The notes beneath the pieces were generated by a model that was given only the letters and a program-made list of their open reading frames with translations, was not told the DNA's origin and made no database searches. This document shows positions 43,226-51,335 of a stretch of 64,000 bases of DNA, in pieces (within the stretch, counting starts at the first letter, position 1; every line of letters starts with the position of its first letter). Source of the stretch: QWQI01 sp964608915 (GTDB lineage: Bacteria > Planctomycetota > Planctomycetia > Isosphaerales > Isosphaeraceae); contig CAZSQA010000003.1 in assembly GCA_964608915.1 (NCBI GenBank), positions 124,001 to 188,000 of the forward strand, read 5' to 3'. The position numbers and the translations under genes are program-made.

Positions 43226-45054
43226 GAGCCGGACTCCGCCTGCCGCACGTTGTATTCCAGGCTCCAGGCCCGGTCGTCTTCCAGGCTTCGGCAAGAAAGC
43301 TCGATCGTCCCCAGTTCGGTCACCCGGGCCACGATTCGTACAGGCACCGCCTGGCCGACTTCCTCGGGCGATCGGGCTTCGAGCGTGGTCTTCAGCGGCG
43401 GAAGTTCGGCCAGGGCATCGGGATCCCAGCGGTCGAGCACCGTTCCCGGGACGTCGTCATGCCGGTGCGTGGATGCCAGAAAGCGGAATTCGGCCTCCTC
43501 GCCCACATACAGCCCCAGGTCGGGTGTCGGCACGTCGGCCGAAGTGCCTTCTTCCATGCCCATCGGCACCACGCACAGGGCCTTCACCGGCGGGGGCACG
43601 CCTGGGACGGCCGGGGCTGGCGTTTCCAGGCCGATGTAATACGACCGGTTCACGCCGCCACGAATTCGAACGCCTTTGCCCAGCCTGGCCAGGCCATATT
43701 GAGCCGCTCCCAGGGCGACCGACAGGTGCAGATCGGCAGCGGGCAGAGCGGGCACGTCGGAGCCAGTCCAGCTTTTGAGCGTTTCGGACAGCCGGTCCCG
43801 CAGCGGAGCGGCTTCGAAGACGCCGCCGTTGAACAGAATTTTCGTGGGTCTGGCGGCATCGCTGCCATCCGAAAGAGCCGCATGCCGGGCAAGGAACTGG
43901 GCCAGATGCTTGGTGATCGCCGGGTCCGCGGCGTAAGGCAGGCCGATTTCGGTGAGGCCGAGCCGGCGGCCGCGGGCAGGCGATTCGCTCGAAGCGCATG
44001 GCGGGAAAAACCCGTTCAGGATGACCTGTTCGAGCGTCTCACGCTCGAGCGTGGCCTTGATCGACCCGCCGATCACTTTCGATCCTTTGCCGAGGATGGT
44101 GATCGTGGCTTTCGTCTCTTTCGGGTCGATGAAGAGCTTTTCCTTGGCCGAGCGGCAGCCATGCACGAGGGCGATCTTCTGGTTCGCGTCCAGACCGTCC
44201 ATGCCGGTTTTGAGCGTGCCAGCCACGGCATAGGCCAGGGCCAGATCCATGTTGTCGCCGCCCAGCAGAATGTGGTCGCCCACGGCCACCCGGTCCAGCT
44301 TGAGCGTCCCATCCTCTTCGCCCACGGCGATCAGCGTGAAGTCGCTCGTGCCGCCCCCGATATCGCACACCAGCACCAGGTCGCCCACCTGCACCGACTT
44401 CCGCCACGCTTCGCCATAAACGGCGAGCCAGGCGTAAAACGCGGCCTGCGGCTCTTCCAGAATCGTCAGGTTCGTCGCCCCGACCTTGCGTGCCGCCTGG
44501 ATCGTCAGGTCCCGGGCCACGGTGTCGAACGAAGCAGGTACCGTCAGATAGATCTCCTGATCCTCGAACGGAGCGTTCCAGCCTTGGGCCGCCGCGTGCG
44601 TGTTCCATGCGTCGCGCAAGTGCGCCAGATAGGCCACGGATGCCTCGACAGGCGAGATTTTCGCCAGATCGGGCGGCGCTGTCGGTGGCAGAACGCCGGC
44701 GCTGCGGTCGAGCACTCCGTAGGATAGCCAGCTTTTGGCCGAACTGACGAGCCGGCCCGGCAACTTCGCGCCATGATCTCGTGCGAACGTGCCGACGAAC
44801 CATGGCAGCTTGCCTTCGACCGGCGCCGTCCAGGGCAGGTCGAGCGCCACCGGTTCGAATTCGCCATCGAAAGGGAGGTAGAGAAACGACGGCAACGTGG
44901 GCTGGCTCACGCATTCGCCAGGAGCGACCACTTGCGGAATCTCAAGAATCGCCGGTTTTTCCGGCGTATCGCCAGGGGCAGCCCCGCCAGCCCTCACCCA
45001 GGCCAGGGCCGAATTGGTCGTTCCCAGGTCAATTCCCAGCACGAATTCGGCCAT
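43222..45054 (-). CDS. Divergent Hsp70-family chaperone
   Basis: A 610-residue protein with a full Hsp70 nucleotide-binding domain: Gly-Ile-Asp-Leu-Gly-Thr-Thr-Asn-Ser (residues 7-15), Glu-Glu-Pro-Gln-Ala-Ala-Phe, Cys-Asp-Ile-Gly-Gly-Gly-Thr-Ser-Asp and Leu-Phe-Asn-Gly-Gly-Val-Phe. The C-terminal third is beta-rich but lacks the normal DnaK substrate-binding and lid sequence, and there is no DnaJ or GrpE gene nearby. GGGAGAG precedes the start. The DUF2760 gene ahead is a recurrent partner of such atypical Hsp70 proteins. Its stop overlaps the murQ start. Confidence 0.88.
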   Translation of the reverse strand: MAEFVLGIDLGTTNSALAWVRAGGAAPGDTPEKPAILEIPQVVAPGECVSQPTLPSFLYLPFDGEFEPVALDLPWTAPVEGKLPWFVGTFARDHGAKLPGRLVSSAKSWLSYGVLDRSAGVLPPTAPPDLAKISPVEASVAYLAHLRDAWNTHAAAQGWNAPFEDQEIYLTVPASFDTVARDLTIQAARKVGATNLTILEEPQAAFYAWLAVYGEAWRKSVQVGDLVLVCDIGGGTSDFTLIAVGEEDGTLKLDRVAVGDHILLGGDNMDLALAYAVAGTLKTGMDGLDANQKIALVHGCRSAKEKLFIDPKETKATITILGKGSKVIGGSIKATLERETLEQVILNGFFPPCASSESPARGRRLGLTEIGLPYAADPAITKHLAQFLARHAALSDGSDAARPTKILFNGGVFEAAPLRDRLSETLKSWTGSDVPALPAADLHLSVALGAAQYGLARLGKGVRIRGGVNRSYYIGLETPAPAVPGVPPPVKALCVVPMGMEEGTSADVPTPDLGLYVGEEAEFRFLASTHRHDDVPGTVLDRWDPDALAELPPLKTTLEARSPEEVGQAVPVRIVARVTELGTIELSCRSLEDDRAWSLEYNVRQAESGS

Positions 45055-45169
45055 CGGCGATCGCTCTCCCTGATGCCATCTTCAGTTCCGGAACCGTTCG
45101 AATTTCACTGGCCCGACATTCCGGAGACTTCCCTAACGCCTGCGGAACGCAATTCGCATCGCATTCCGC

Positions 45170-45670
45170 TCAGCCGACTTCCACTTCCAGCGGCTGCAGC
45201 ACGGGGGCATCGGACCAGGCCCCCGGCACGTCCGGCACCCGCACTTCCACCACTTGCCAGCCAGGGTGGCTGACGCTGCCGGACCACGGCCCTTCGCCGC
45301 TCACGTTGCCGGTCAGGCGAATCGCCGCGGCGTCGTAGCCCACAGGCACGCTGGCTTTCGAGCCTTCCGCCCCGCCGATCGGCTCGATCCGGAAATGGTC
45401 CCGCACCGTTTTCCGGCACCTCGCGTGAATGTCGCGAGCGGCCGAGCCCACCTGGGCATCGTCGTAATCGTCGATCGATTCCATCAGAAAGTCAACCAGC
45501 CGGCCGTCCCGCTGCAAAAGCGCCAGTACGCGCAAGTCATGTCGCACAGGTTCCGGCGGCACGGGCGGAGCAGGCGGCGGGGGGTTCAGAGCCTCAGCCA
45601 CGCCCTTCGCCAGGGCCTCGTCGAAGAGAACTTTGAAGAATGCCTGAAAGGCAAGGGCCAGACGGTTCAC
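45170..45670 (-). CDS. DUF2760 protein
   Basis: A 166-residue protein of the DUF2760 family. An N-terminal helix (Leu-Ala-Phe-Gln-Ala-Phe-Phe-Lys-Val-Leu-Phe), a proline-rich spacer around residues 30-42, and the family core Ala-Leu-Leu-Gln-Arg-Asp-Gly-Arg-Leu-Val-Asp-Phe-Leu-Met-Glu are seen. The start is GTG at 45670 with GGAGACC upstream. The family is known mostly from its gene neighbourhood with atypical Hsp70, repeated here 115 bases downstream; a co-chaperone-like role is inferred. Confidence 0.83.
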   Translation of the reverse strand: MNRLALAFQAFFKVLFDEALAKGVAEALNPPPPAPPVPPEPVRHDLRVLALLQRDGRLVDFLMESIDDYDDAQVGSAARDIHARCRKTVRDHFRIEPIGGAEGSKASVPVGYDAAAIRLTGNVSGEGPWSGSVSHPGWQVVEVRVPDVPGAWSDAPVLQPLEVEVG

Positions 45671-46064
45671 GGGGTCGGTCTCCAGCGTGTCCGAGTGCGG
45701 TCAATCCTGCGTTCCGCGTATGATACCGCCCCGCCCGCTGCCATGCCATGGGTTTCGCGGCATCAGGGGGCGATCCGCTACCGGCCTCATCCTCAAAACT
45801 TGGCATGACCGCTACTGGACAAGCGACGACATTCCGGGGCATCATGATATTTCGCACCACGAAGGAATCGATTCGAATTCTGACGGATACGTGAAGATGT
45901 CCGATTCTTCGAAATCGTCCGGTCAATCATCTTTTTCCGCTTTGGATCCGCAAAATCAGGGAAGGTCCTCTGCTGCCAGGCGTTTCGAACCGCTGATTCT
46001 CAGAGAGTATCCGAAAGCGAACGTCGAGAGACTGTGGTCGCCTCAGTCGATATCCGCGTCGGTC

Positions 46065-46116
46065 GTCGAGCCGTGGACGTCAGTCCACGGATGCGAACGA
46101 CAGACGCACTACGCGG
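46065..46116 (+). repeat. REP unit 1
   Basis: A 52-base unit containing the hairpin CCGTGGACGTCAGTCCACGG (46071-46090): eight-base arms CCGTGGAC/GTCCACGG around GTCA. It matches unit 2 in 50 of 52 positions. Confidence 0.85.
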
Positions 46117-46127
46117 CCACGTGACAG

Positions 46128-46179
46128 GTCGAGCCGTGGACGTCAGTCCACGGATGCGAACGAGAGACGCACAACGCGG
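46128..46179 (+). repeat. REP unit 2
   Basis: Second 52-base copy, hairpin at 46134-46153, beginning GTCGAG as in unit 1. The 63-base period between hairpins gives a REP doublet in head-to-tail orientation. Confidence 0.85.
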
Positions 46180-46212
46180 GATTCGATCCGAACGAACGAA
46201 CAAAGCCTACGC

Positions 46213-46260
46213 ATGCGAACGACTGACTCACGGCGCGGGATTCGAACGAAATCGACGAAC
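46213..46260 (+). repeat. REP unit 3, decayed
   Basis: Only the tail of the unit (ATGCGAACGAC, then a diverged copy of the rest through GCGGGATTCGA) is present; the hairpin is missing. It ends directly at the RAYT stop codon. Confidence 0.6.
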
Positions 46261-46263
46261 GCG

Positions 46264-46806
46264 TCATCGATCGACGATGATTTCTCGAACGATGTGCGAA
46301 TTGGGCTGATTCCGAACGTATGCGATTGCCCGCAAGACGTTCGCTTCATCGGCCAGGAAGCGTGCGGAACCTGAATCGGTCCACCAGCGGCCGGATCGTT
46401 CCGGAACATTCTGATTGAGACGCCGCGAAGCATAGCTTTTCAGGTCTTTCAGCATTTGCGATGACGGCGGATCGCCCGAAACCTTAAGGACGAGATGCAC
46501 ATGAGTCGCCATGATCGCGACGATCAATATCTTCCAGCCACGAAATTCAGCGGTTTCGAAAAGCTGCCGTTCGACCATGCTTGCCTTATGCGAATCGAGA
46601 AATACGATCGGGTGTTTTCTGGCCGCGTGAGCCTGGTTTTCGAACGACTGATTCGGCGGCGCGGGAAGCGTGCCGAGCCGATTATGGAATTCGGTCGCCC
46701 CGTCTTTCGCCCGGGTGTCACTGGTCGAGCCCCGGGCATCGCCCGGCATCCAGGATCCGTAGGTCGTCCAGGTCAGTAACCAGTGTCGATATTCTTTCGA
46801 AGGCAT
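46264..46806 (-). CDS. REP-associated tyrosine transposase (RAYT)
   Basis: A 180-residue Y1-type (IS200/IS605-like) transposase. The opening Tyr-Arg-His-Trp-Leu-Leu-Thr-Trp-Thr-Thr-Tyr-Gly-Ser-Trp with Gly-Asp-Ala-Arg-Gly is typical of RAYTs. The HUH motif is His-Val-His-Leu-Val, and the nucleophile Tyr is in Lys-Ser-Tyr-Ala-Ser-Arg-Arg-Leu-Asn. RAYTs nick single-stranded REP hairpins and are held by the host as single-copy genes. The flanking hairpins at 46071, 46134 and, inverted, 46917 are the expected substrate. All catalytic residues are intact. Confidence 0.9.
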   Translation of the reverse strand: MPSKEYRHWLLTWTTYGSWMPGDARGSTSDTRAKDGATEFHNRLGTLPAPPNQSFENQAHAARKHPIVFLDSHKASMVERQLFETAEFRGWKILIVAIMATHVHLVLKVSGDPPSSQMLKDLKSYASRRLNQNVPERSGRWWTDSGSARFLADEANVLRAIAYVRNQPNSHIVREIIVDR

Positions 46807-46916
46807 TGAGCCGGGCCCCAGTCAATGAGGGAATCGTCGAGCCGGGATGATGATACGTCGCTTATAAATGTGTCGCCAGTGACGCGATTCCAGCGTGATT
46901 TCGCTGTTGCGCGCAT

Positions 46917-46942
46917 CCGTGGACTGACGTCCACGGCTCGAC
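46917..46942 (-). repeat. REP unit 4, inverted
   Basis: CCGTGGACTGACGTCCACGG at 46917-46936 is the exact reverse complement of the hairpin in units 1 and 2, followed by CTCGAC, the complement of their GTCGAG lead-in. It stands on the upstream side of the RAYT gene, so the gene is bracketed by inverted REPs. Confidence 0.85.
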
Positions 46943-46977
46943 GATTCGGGCGACGCATTTACGCGCATCTCGACGAT

Positions 46978-48135
46978 TTATATCCTCAGCTCTCGAAGTG
47001 CTTTCACCGTCTCGATCACACGTCCCGACGCAGCGGCCACTTCCTCCTCCGTCGTAAACCGGCCCAGGCTGAAGCGCAGGGAGCTTCGGGCTTCGTCGTC
47101 GGTCAGGCCGATGGACTTGAGAACGTGCGAGGGCTCCGGGTCGGCGGCCGAGCAGGCCGATCCGCTCGAAACGGCCACGGTTTTCATGGCCAGCATCAGG
47201 GCCTCGCCCGCAACTCCGGCGAATCTCAGGTTGGCCGTGTTCGGAATGCGGTGTGCAGGGTCGCCGTTCGTTTCGACACCTTCCAGGCCGGTGCGGATCA
47301 TCGTTTCCAGCAGGTCGCGCAGGCGCGTCAGCCGGGGCGTTTCTTCCGGCAGAGACTCGACGGCCTGCCGCATCGCTTCGGCCATGCCCACGATGCCAGG
47401 CACCGGCAACGTGCCGCTGCGCAGGCCACGCTGATGCCCGCCACCTTCGATTTGCGGTGTGAGACGAACCGGCCGGTCACGCCGCCTGACGAACAGTCCG
47501 CCCACGCCTTTCGGGCCGTAAAACTTGTGTGCCGAAAACGAAAGCAGATCGGCCCCGAGTTCGTCGACGCTCACCGGAATTTTCCCGATGGCCTGGGTGG
47601 CGTCGGTATGGAGCACGATTCCGCGTGCATGACAAATTTCAGCAATTTCGGCGATCGGGGAGATCGTGCCAATTTCATTATTGGCCAGCATGATCGAAAC
47701 CAGCGTCGTTTCGCCCGTGATCGCCTCGGCGACTTGCTCCGGCGTGATTCGACCGGAACGATCGGGCGTAAGCCAGGTGACGCTCCAGCCCTGCTTTCCC
47801 AGACGTTTGAGCGGGTCGATACCGGCCTTGTGTTCGCTGAGCGCCGAAATGGCATGCCGTCCCTTGCGTTCCAGGACGGGCGCGGCCCCTTTGATCGCCA
47901 GGTTGATCGCCTCGGTCGCCCCTGAGGTAATGACCAGCTCCCTCGATTCGCAGCCCAGGCACTCGGCCATGGTTTCCAGCGAGCGTTCGACGAGTTCACG
48001 GGCCGCCCATCCGGCCGGGTGCGACGTACTGGCCGGGTTGCCGTAAATCTGGTCGAAACACGGCAGCATGGCGGCGATCACGCGGGGGTCGACACGCGTG
48101 GTGGCATTGTTGTCCAGGTAGATCGGGGCATCCAT
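46978..48135 (-). CDS. Cysteine desulfurase, IscS/NifS type
   Basis: A 385-residue PLP enzyme that takes sulfur from cysteine for iron-sulfur clusters or thio-modified tRNA. Seen are the N-terminal Tyr-Leu-Asp-Asn-Asn-Ala-Thr-Thr, the Ser-Gly-Ala-Thr-Glu-Ala phosphate loop, Glu-His-Lys-Ala, the PLP Lys in Ser-Ala-His-Lys-Phe-Tyr-Gly-Pro-Lys-Gly and the active-site Cys loop Ser-Ser-Gly-Ser-Ala-Cys-Ser. Length and the long Cys loop fit group I (IscS/NifS). No iscU, nifU or other cluster gene is beside it. Start 48135 is preferred; 48153 adds six residues. Confidence 0.92.
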   Translation of the reverse strand: MDAPIYLDNNATTRVDPRVIAAMLPCFDQIYGNPASTSHPAGWAARELVERSLETMAECLGCESRELVITSGATEAINLAIKGAAPVLERKGRHAISALSEHKAGIDPLKRLGKQGWSVTWLTPDRSGRITPEQVAEAITGETTLVSIMLANNEIGTISPIAEIAEICHARGIVLHTDATQAIGKIPVSVDELGADLLSFSAHKFYGPKGVGGLFVRRRDRPVRLTPQIEGGGHQRGLRSGTLPVPGIVGMAEAMRQAVESLPEETPRLTRLRDLLETMIRTGLEGVETNGDPAHRIPNTANLRFAGVAGEALMLAMKTVAVSSGSACSAADPEPSHVLKSIGLTDDEARSSLRFSLGRFTTEEEVAAASGRVIETVKALRELRI

Positions 48136-48275
48136 CGGCGGCGATTCTGGCATACATGTGCGGCAGGTTTCGCCGGCGGTGCATCACGGAGCACGAACGG
48201 AAAGCCCTGCGGAATCGTTCGATTCTAGCTTTCGCCGTGCTCGAAAAGGTAGAGCCGGCAACTCACGCGGCATCT

Positions 48276-48303
48276 TTGACACGGGCAGCCGAACTGATAT
48301 GAT
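48276..48303 (+). promoter_or_regulatory. Near-consensus sigma70 promoter of the PSD1/DUF1501 pair
   Basis: TTGACA (48276-48281) and TATGAT (48298-48303) are 16 bases apart, leaving a leader of about 105 bases before the ATG at 48416. Confidence 0.7.
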
Positions 48304-48415
48304 GTGTAATCAGGAACGCCGGCGAAAACCGATCGTCCGCCCTCTCCCGCCTCTCATAGCCTAGCCGTTTCGACCCGACCTCGGCCCCGATCGTCCACCC
48401 AGGAGCCGAATCCTG

Positions 48416-51277
48416 ATGTCATTCGCTACGAACGCTTTACGTGCCCTGTTTCGCTCGCTGCCCGGCATTGCAGCGGTTTTGGCCGTTTCTGCCGCCATCG
48501 CGGCGGAGCAGCCTGCGACCTCCGCCGATGCCCAGGCCGTGCGGAAAATCCTGGGATCGAAGTGCTATTCCTGCCACGGTTCGCTTGGGCAGAAGGCGGG
48601 CCTGCGGGTGGATACTCTTGCGGCGATGCTCAAAGGCGGCGATTCGGGCCCGGCACTCGAACCCGGCAAGCCGGACGAGAGCGAAATCGTCGCCCGGGTG
48701 ACCGAAACCGACCCGAAGCTGCGCATGCCGCCGGAGGGCAATCCGCTCGATTCCGGGCAGCTCGAGACGCTGCGTCGCTGGATCGCGGCCGGAGCCCCCG
48801 CACCCGCGAACGACATGCCCGAGGCCGACCCGCGTGAACACTGGGCCTTCAGGCCACCCGTGCGCCCCTCACTTCCCGAAGTGAGCAGCGATACGGGCAA
48901 GACGCACCCCGTCGACGCACTGATTTTGGCCACGCTCAGGAAAAACGGCCTTCGCCCGACGGAAATCACGGACAAGGCCTCGCTCCTGAGGCGGGCGACG
49001 CTCGACCTCACCGGCCTGCCCCCAACGCGCGAAGAAATCGCGGCGTTCCTGGCCGACGACTCGCCGGAAGCTTACGAAAAAGTCGTCGACCGGCTGCTGG
49101 CATCGCCGGGTTATGGCCAGCGCTGGGCCCGGCACTGGATGGACATCTGGCGATACGCCGACTGGTACGGCCGCCGTTATGTGCCTGACGTCTGGAACAG
49201 TGCCCCGCAGGTCTATCGCTGGCGGGACTGGATCGTCGACTCCCTGAACCGCGACGCCGGTTATGACCATATCGTGCGGATGATGATCGCGGCCGACGAA
49301 CTGGCCCCCGGCGACGAAAAAGAAGCCGTGGCGACCGGATATCTCGCTCGCAACTGGTATGCCCTGAACCCCCACCAGTGGAAGCGGGACATCGTCGAAC
49401 ACACGGGCAAGGCCTTCATGGGCCTGACTTTCAACTGCGCCCACTGCCACGACCACAAGTATGACCCGATCCGTCAGGACGATTACTTCAAGCTGCGGGC
49501 CTATTTCGAGCCGATCGAGTTGCGGCAGGACCGCTGGCCGGGCGAGGCCGATCCGGGGCCGTTCCAGAAATACGAATACTCGGTTCTGCGGAAAGTCGTC
49601 ATGATCGGCAGCGTTTCGGTCTTCGACGACAAGCCCGACGCAAAAGTGGCCGTCTATTCCGGCGGCGACGAACGTGAACTGGTCAAAGACCGCGAACCGC
49701 TGGGGCCGGGGCTGCCTGCGATCTTCACGAATCCGGAGCCGGTCACGCCGGTCGAATTGCCGGCCGAATCCATGTATCCAGGCCTGAAGCCGTGGGTGCG
49801 GCAGGCGATGCGTGAACCACTCGTCGTCGAAACGGCCGCTTCTTGGGCATCTCTCAAAACTGCCGTCGAGCTGCGGGAATCGATTCGGAGCGTACTGAAG
49901 ACGCAAGCGGACAAAGCCCTGCAGGCCCCGCCCGAAGCCGCGCCTGATCTGGCGGCAACGGAGATCGCGTTGGCGGAATCTCGGCGTGCCGATCTGGCGA
50001 TCGAAGCAGCCCTTTGGCGTATCCGGTCAGCCGAAACCGCCCTGGCTTCGCTCGAAGCACGAATCCGGGCCGACGATGCGAAATATCGAGAGAATGCCGA
50101 TCCGAAACGGCTCGATACGCTGCGAATCGCGGCCGTTTCTGCCGAACGGGCGGCAAAACTGGCCGCTCTCAAACGTACGCTGGCGGATGCCGAAATCGCT
50201 TCGGCCGATGCGGCGATCGGGCGGCGAAAGGCCGAACCGGCGAAGATCGCCGAGGCCGACAAATCCATCGCCGCGACCGGTGCGAGCGTGAAAAAGGCCG
50301 CCGAAGCGTTGGCCGCAGCCGAAAAAGCCGTACTTCCCGAAACCTACGCCACGCTGTCGCCGGTCTATCCCGGGAAAAGTTCAGGCAGACGCGCATCGCT
50401 GGCCCGCACATTGACTCGGAAAGACCATCCCCTGACGGCCCGGGTGGCGGTCAACCACATCTGGAACTGGCATTTCGGGCAGCCGCTGGTCGAAACGGTG
50501 ACGGATTTCGGCCGCAACGGCAAAAAGCCGACGCATCCGGAATTGCTCGATCTTCTGGCTGTCGAGTTCGTCGAAAATGGCTGGAGCCTGAAACACCTGC
50601 ACCGGTTCGTCATGACCAGCGAGGCCTATCGGCGCAGCTCTTCGGCACGAGGTCACGATTCCGAAATCGCCCGCGACCCGGAAAATCGCCAGTACTGGAA
50701 ATTCCAGCGCCGGCGGCTGGAGGCCGAAGCCGTGCGGGACACGGTTCTGGCGGCTTCCGGAAGTCTATCGAACGTCGCGGGCGGTCCGCCGGTCGAGAAC
50801 AAGCCAGAGGCCGAATCGACCGACACGCGCCGAAGCCTGTACTTCTCGATTTTCCCGGAAGAATCGGGCCATTCCCGCTTCCTGGAAACGTTCGACGCCC
50901 CCGACGCCTGCGACGCCTATCGCCGCACCCGCAGCATCGTGCCGCAGCAGGCCCTGGCGCTGGTCAACAGCAAGCTGGTGCAGGAACAGTCGAAAATCCT
51001 GGCCGAGAAGCTCTGGAACGAAACGGCCGCGAACGAGGACAATGCCGCGCGGACCGATCGATTCGTCGAAGCGGCCTTCGCCCAGTGTCTCTCACGTCAG
51101 CCGACAACGTCCGAACGAACGGCTTTAGCCAAATTCCTGAGCACGGAACCGGGCACTTCGACGCCCCCGGCCCAAACCGATACGACACCGGCCACGCCAG
51201 GACCCGCGGCAGCGACGCGGCGGCAGAGCCTGATCCGGATCCTGTTCAATCACGACGACTTTCTGACGATTCGCTAG
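48416..51277 (+). CDS. PSCyt1-DUF1549-DUF1553 (PSD1) surface cytochrome protein
   Basis: A 953-residue exported protein. A signal peptide (residues 1-29, ending Ala-Ile-Ala-Ala) is followed by PSCyt1 with Cys-Tyr-Ser-Cys-His, DUF1549 with Cys-Ala-His-Cys-His-Asp-His-Lys, a long helical and probably coiled-coil segment (about residues 500-630), and DUF1553. The two haem motifs indicate a c-type cytochrome. AGGAG lies 11 bases ahead of the start. DUF1501 follows at 58 bases, reproducing the family pairing. The other set at 30.8 kb has a different gene order. Confidence 0.9.
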   Translation: MSFATNALRALFRSLPGIAAVLAVSAAIAAEQPATSADAQAVRKILGSKCYSCHGSLGQKAGLRVDTLAAMLKGGDSGPALEPGKPDESEIVARVTETDPKLRMPPEGNPLDSGQLETLRRWIAAGAPAPANDMPEADPREHWAFRPPVRPSLPEVSSDTGKTHPVDALILATLRKNGLRPTEITDKASLLRRATLDLTGLPPTREEIAAFLADDSPEAYEKVVDRLLASPGYGQRWARHWMDIWRYADWYGRRYVPDVWNSAPQVYRWRDWIVDSLNRDAGYDHIVRMMIAADELAPGDEKEAVATGYLARNWYALNPHQWKRDIVEHTGKAFMGLTFNCAHCHDHKYDPIRQDDYFKLRAYFEPIELRQDRWPGEADPGPFQKYEYSVLRKVVMIGSVSVFDDKPDAKVAVYSGGDERELVKDREPLGPGLPAIFTNPEPVTPVELPAESMYPGLKPWVRQAMREPLVVETAASWASLKTAVELRESIRSVLKTQADKALQAPPEAAPDLAATEIALAESRRADLAIEAALWRIRSAETALASLEARIRADDAKYRENADPKRLDTLRIAAVSAERAAKLAALKRTLADAEIASADAAIGRRKAEPAKIAEADKSIAATGASVKKAAEALAAAEKAVLPETYATLSPVYPGKSSGRRASLARTLTRKDHPLTARVAVNHIWNWHFGQPLVETVTDFGRNGKKPTHPELLDLLAVEFVENGWSLKHLHRFVMTSEAYRRSSSARGHDSEIARDPENRQYWKFQRRRLEAEAVRDTVLAASGSLSNVAGGPPVENKPEAESTDTRRSLYFSIFPEESGHSRFLETFDAPDACDAYRRTRSIVPQQALALVNSKLVQEQSKILAEKLWNETAANEDNAARTDRFVEAAFAQCLSRQPTTSERTALAKFLSTEPGTSTPPAQTDTTPATPGPAAATRRQSLIRILFNHDDFLTIR

Positions 51278-51335
51278 CCCCCCGGCCGGTGCGTGATGAT
51301 CGCTTCGAAGACCTCCAACGGAACCGTGAATCGCC

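Larger units (their letters stand above)
45671..46263. other. Intergenic region holding REP repeats
   Basis: About 590 bases between the DUF2760 start and the RAYT stop. The left 390 bases show no supported gene; the right 200 hold three copies of the REP unit described separately. Confidence 0.5.

Noticed and set aside
46065..46260. CRISPR array
   Set aside because: Only two near-identical units and one fragment, each with a palindrome and an adjacent RAYT, with no regular spacers or cas genes.
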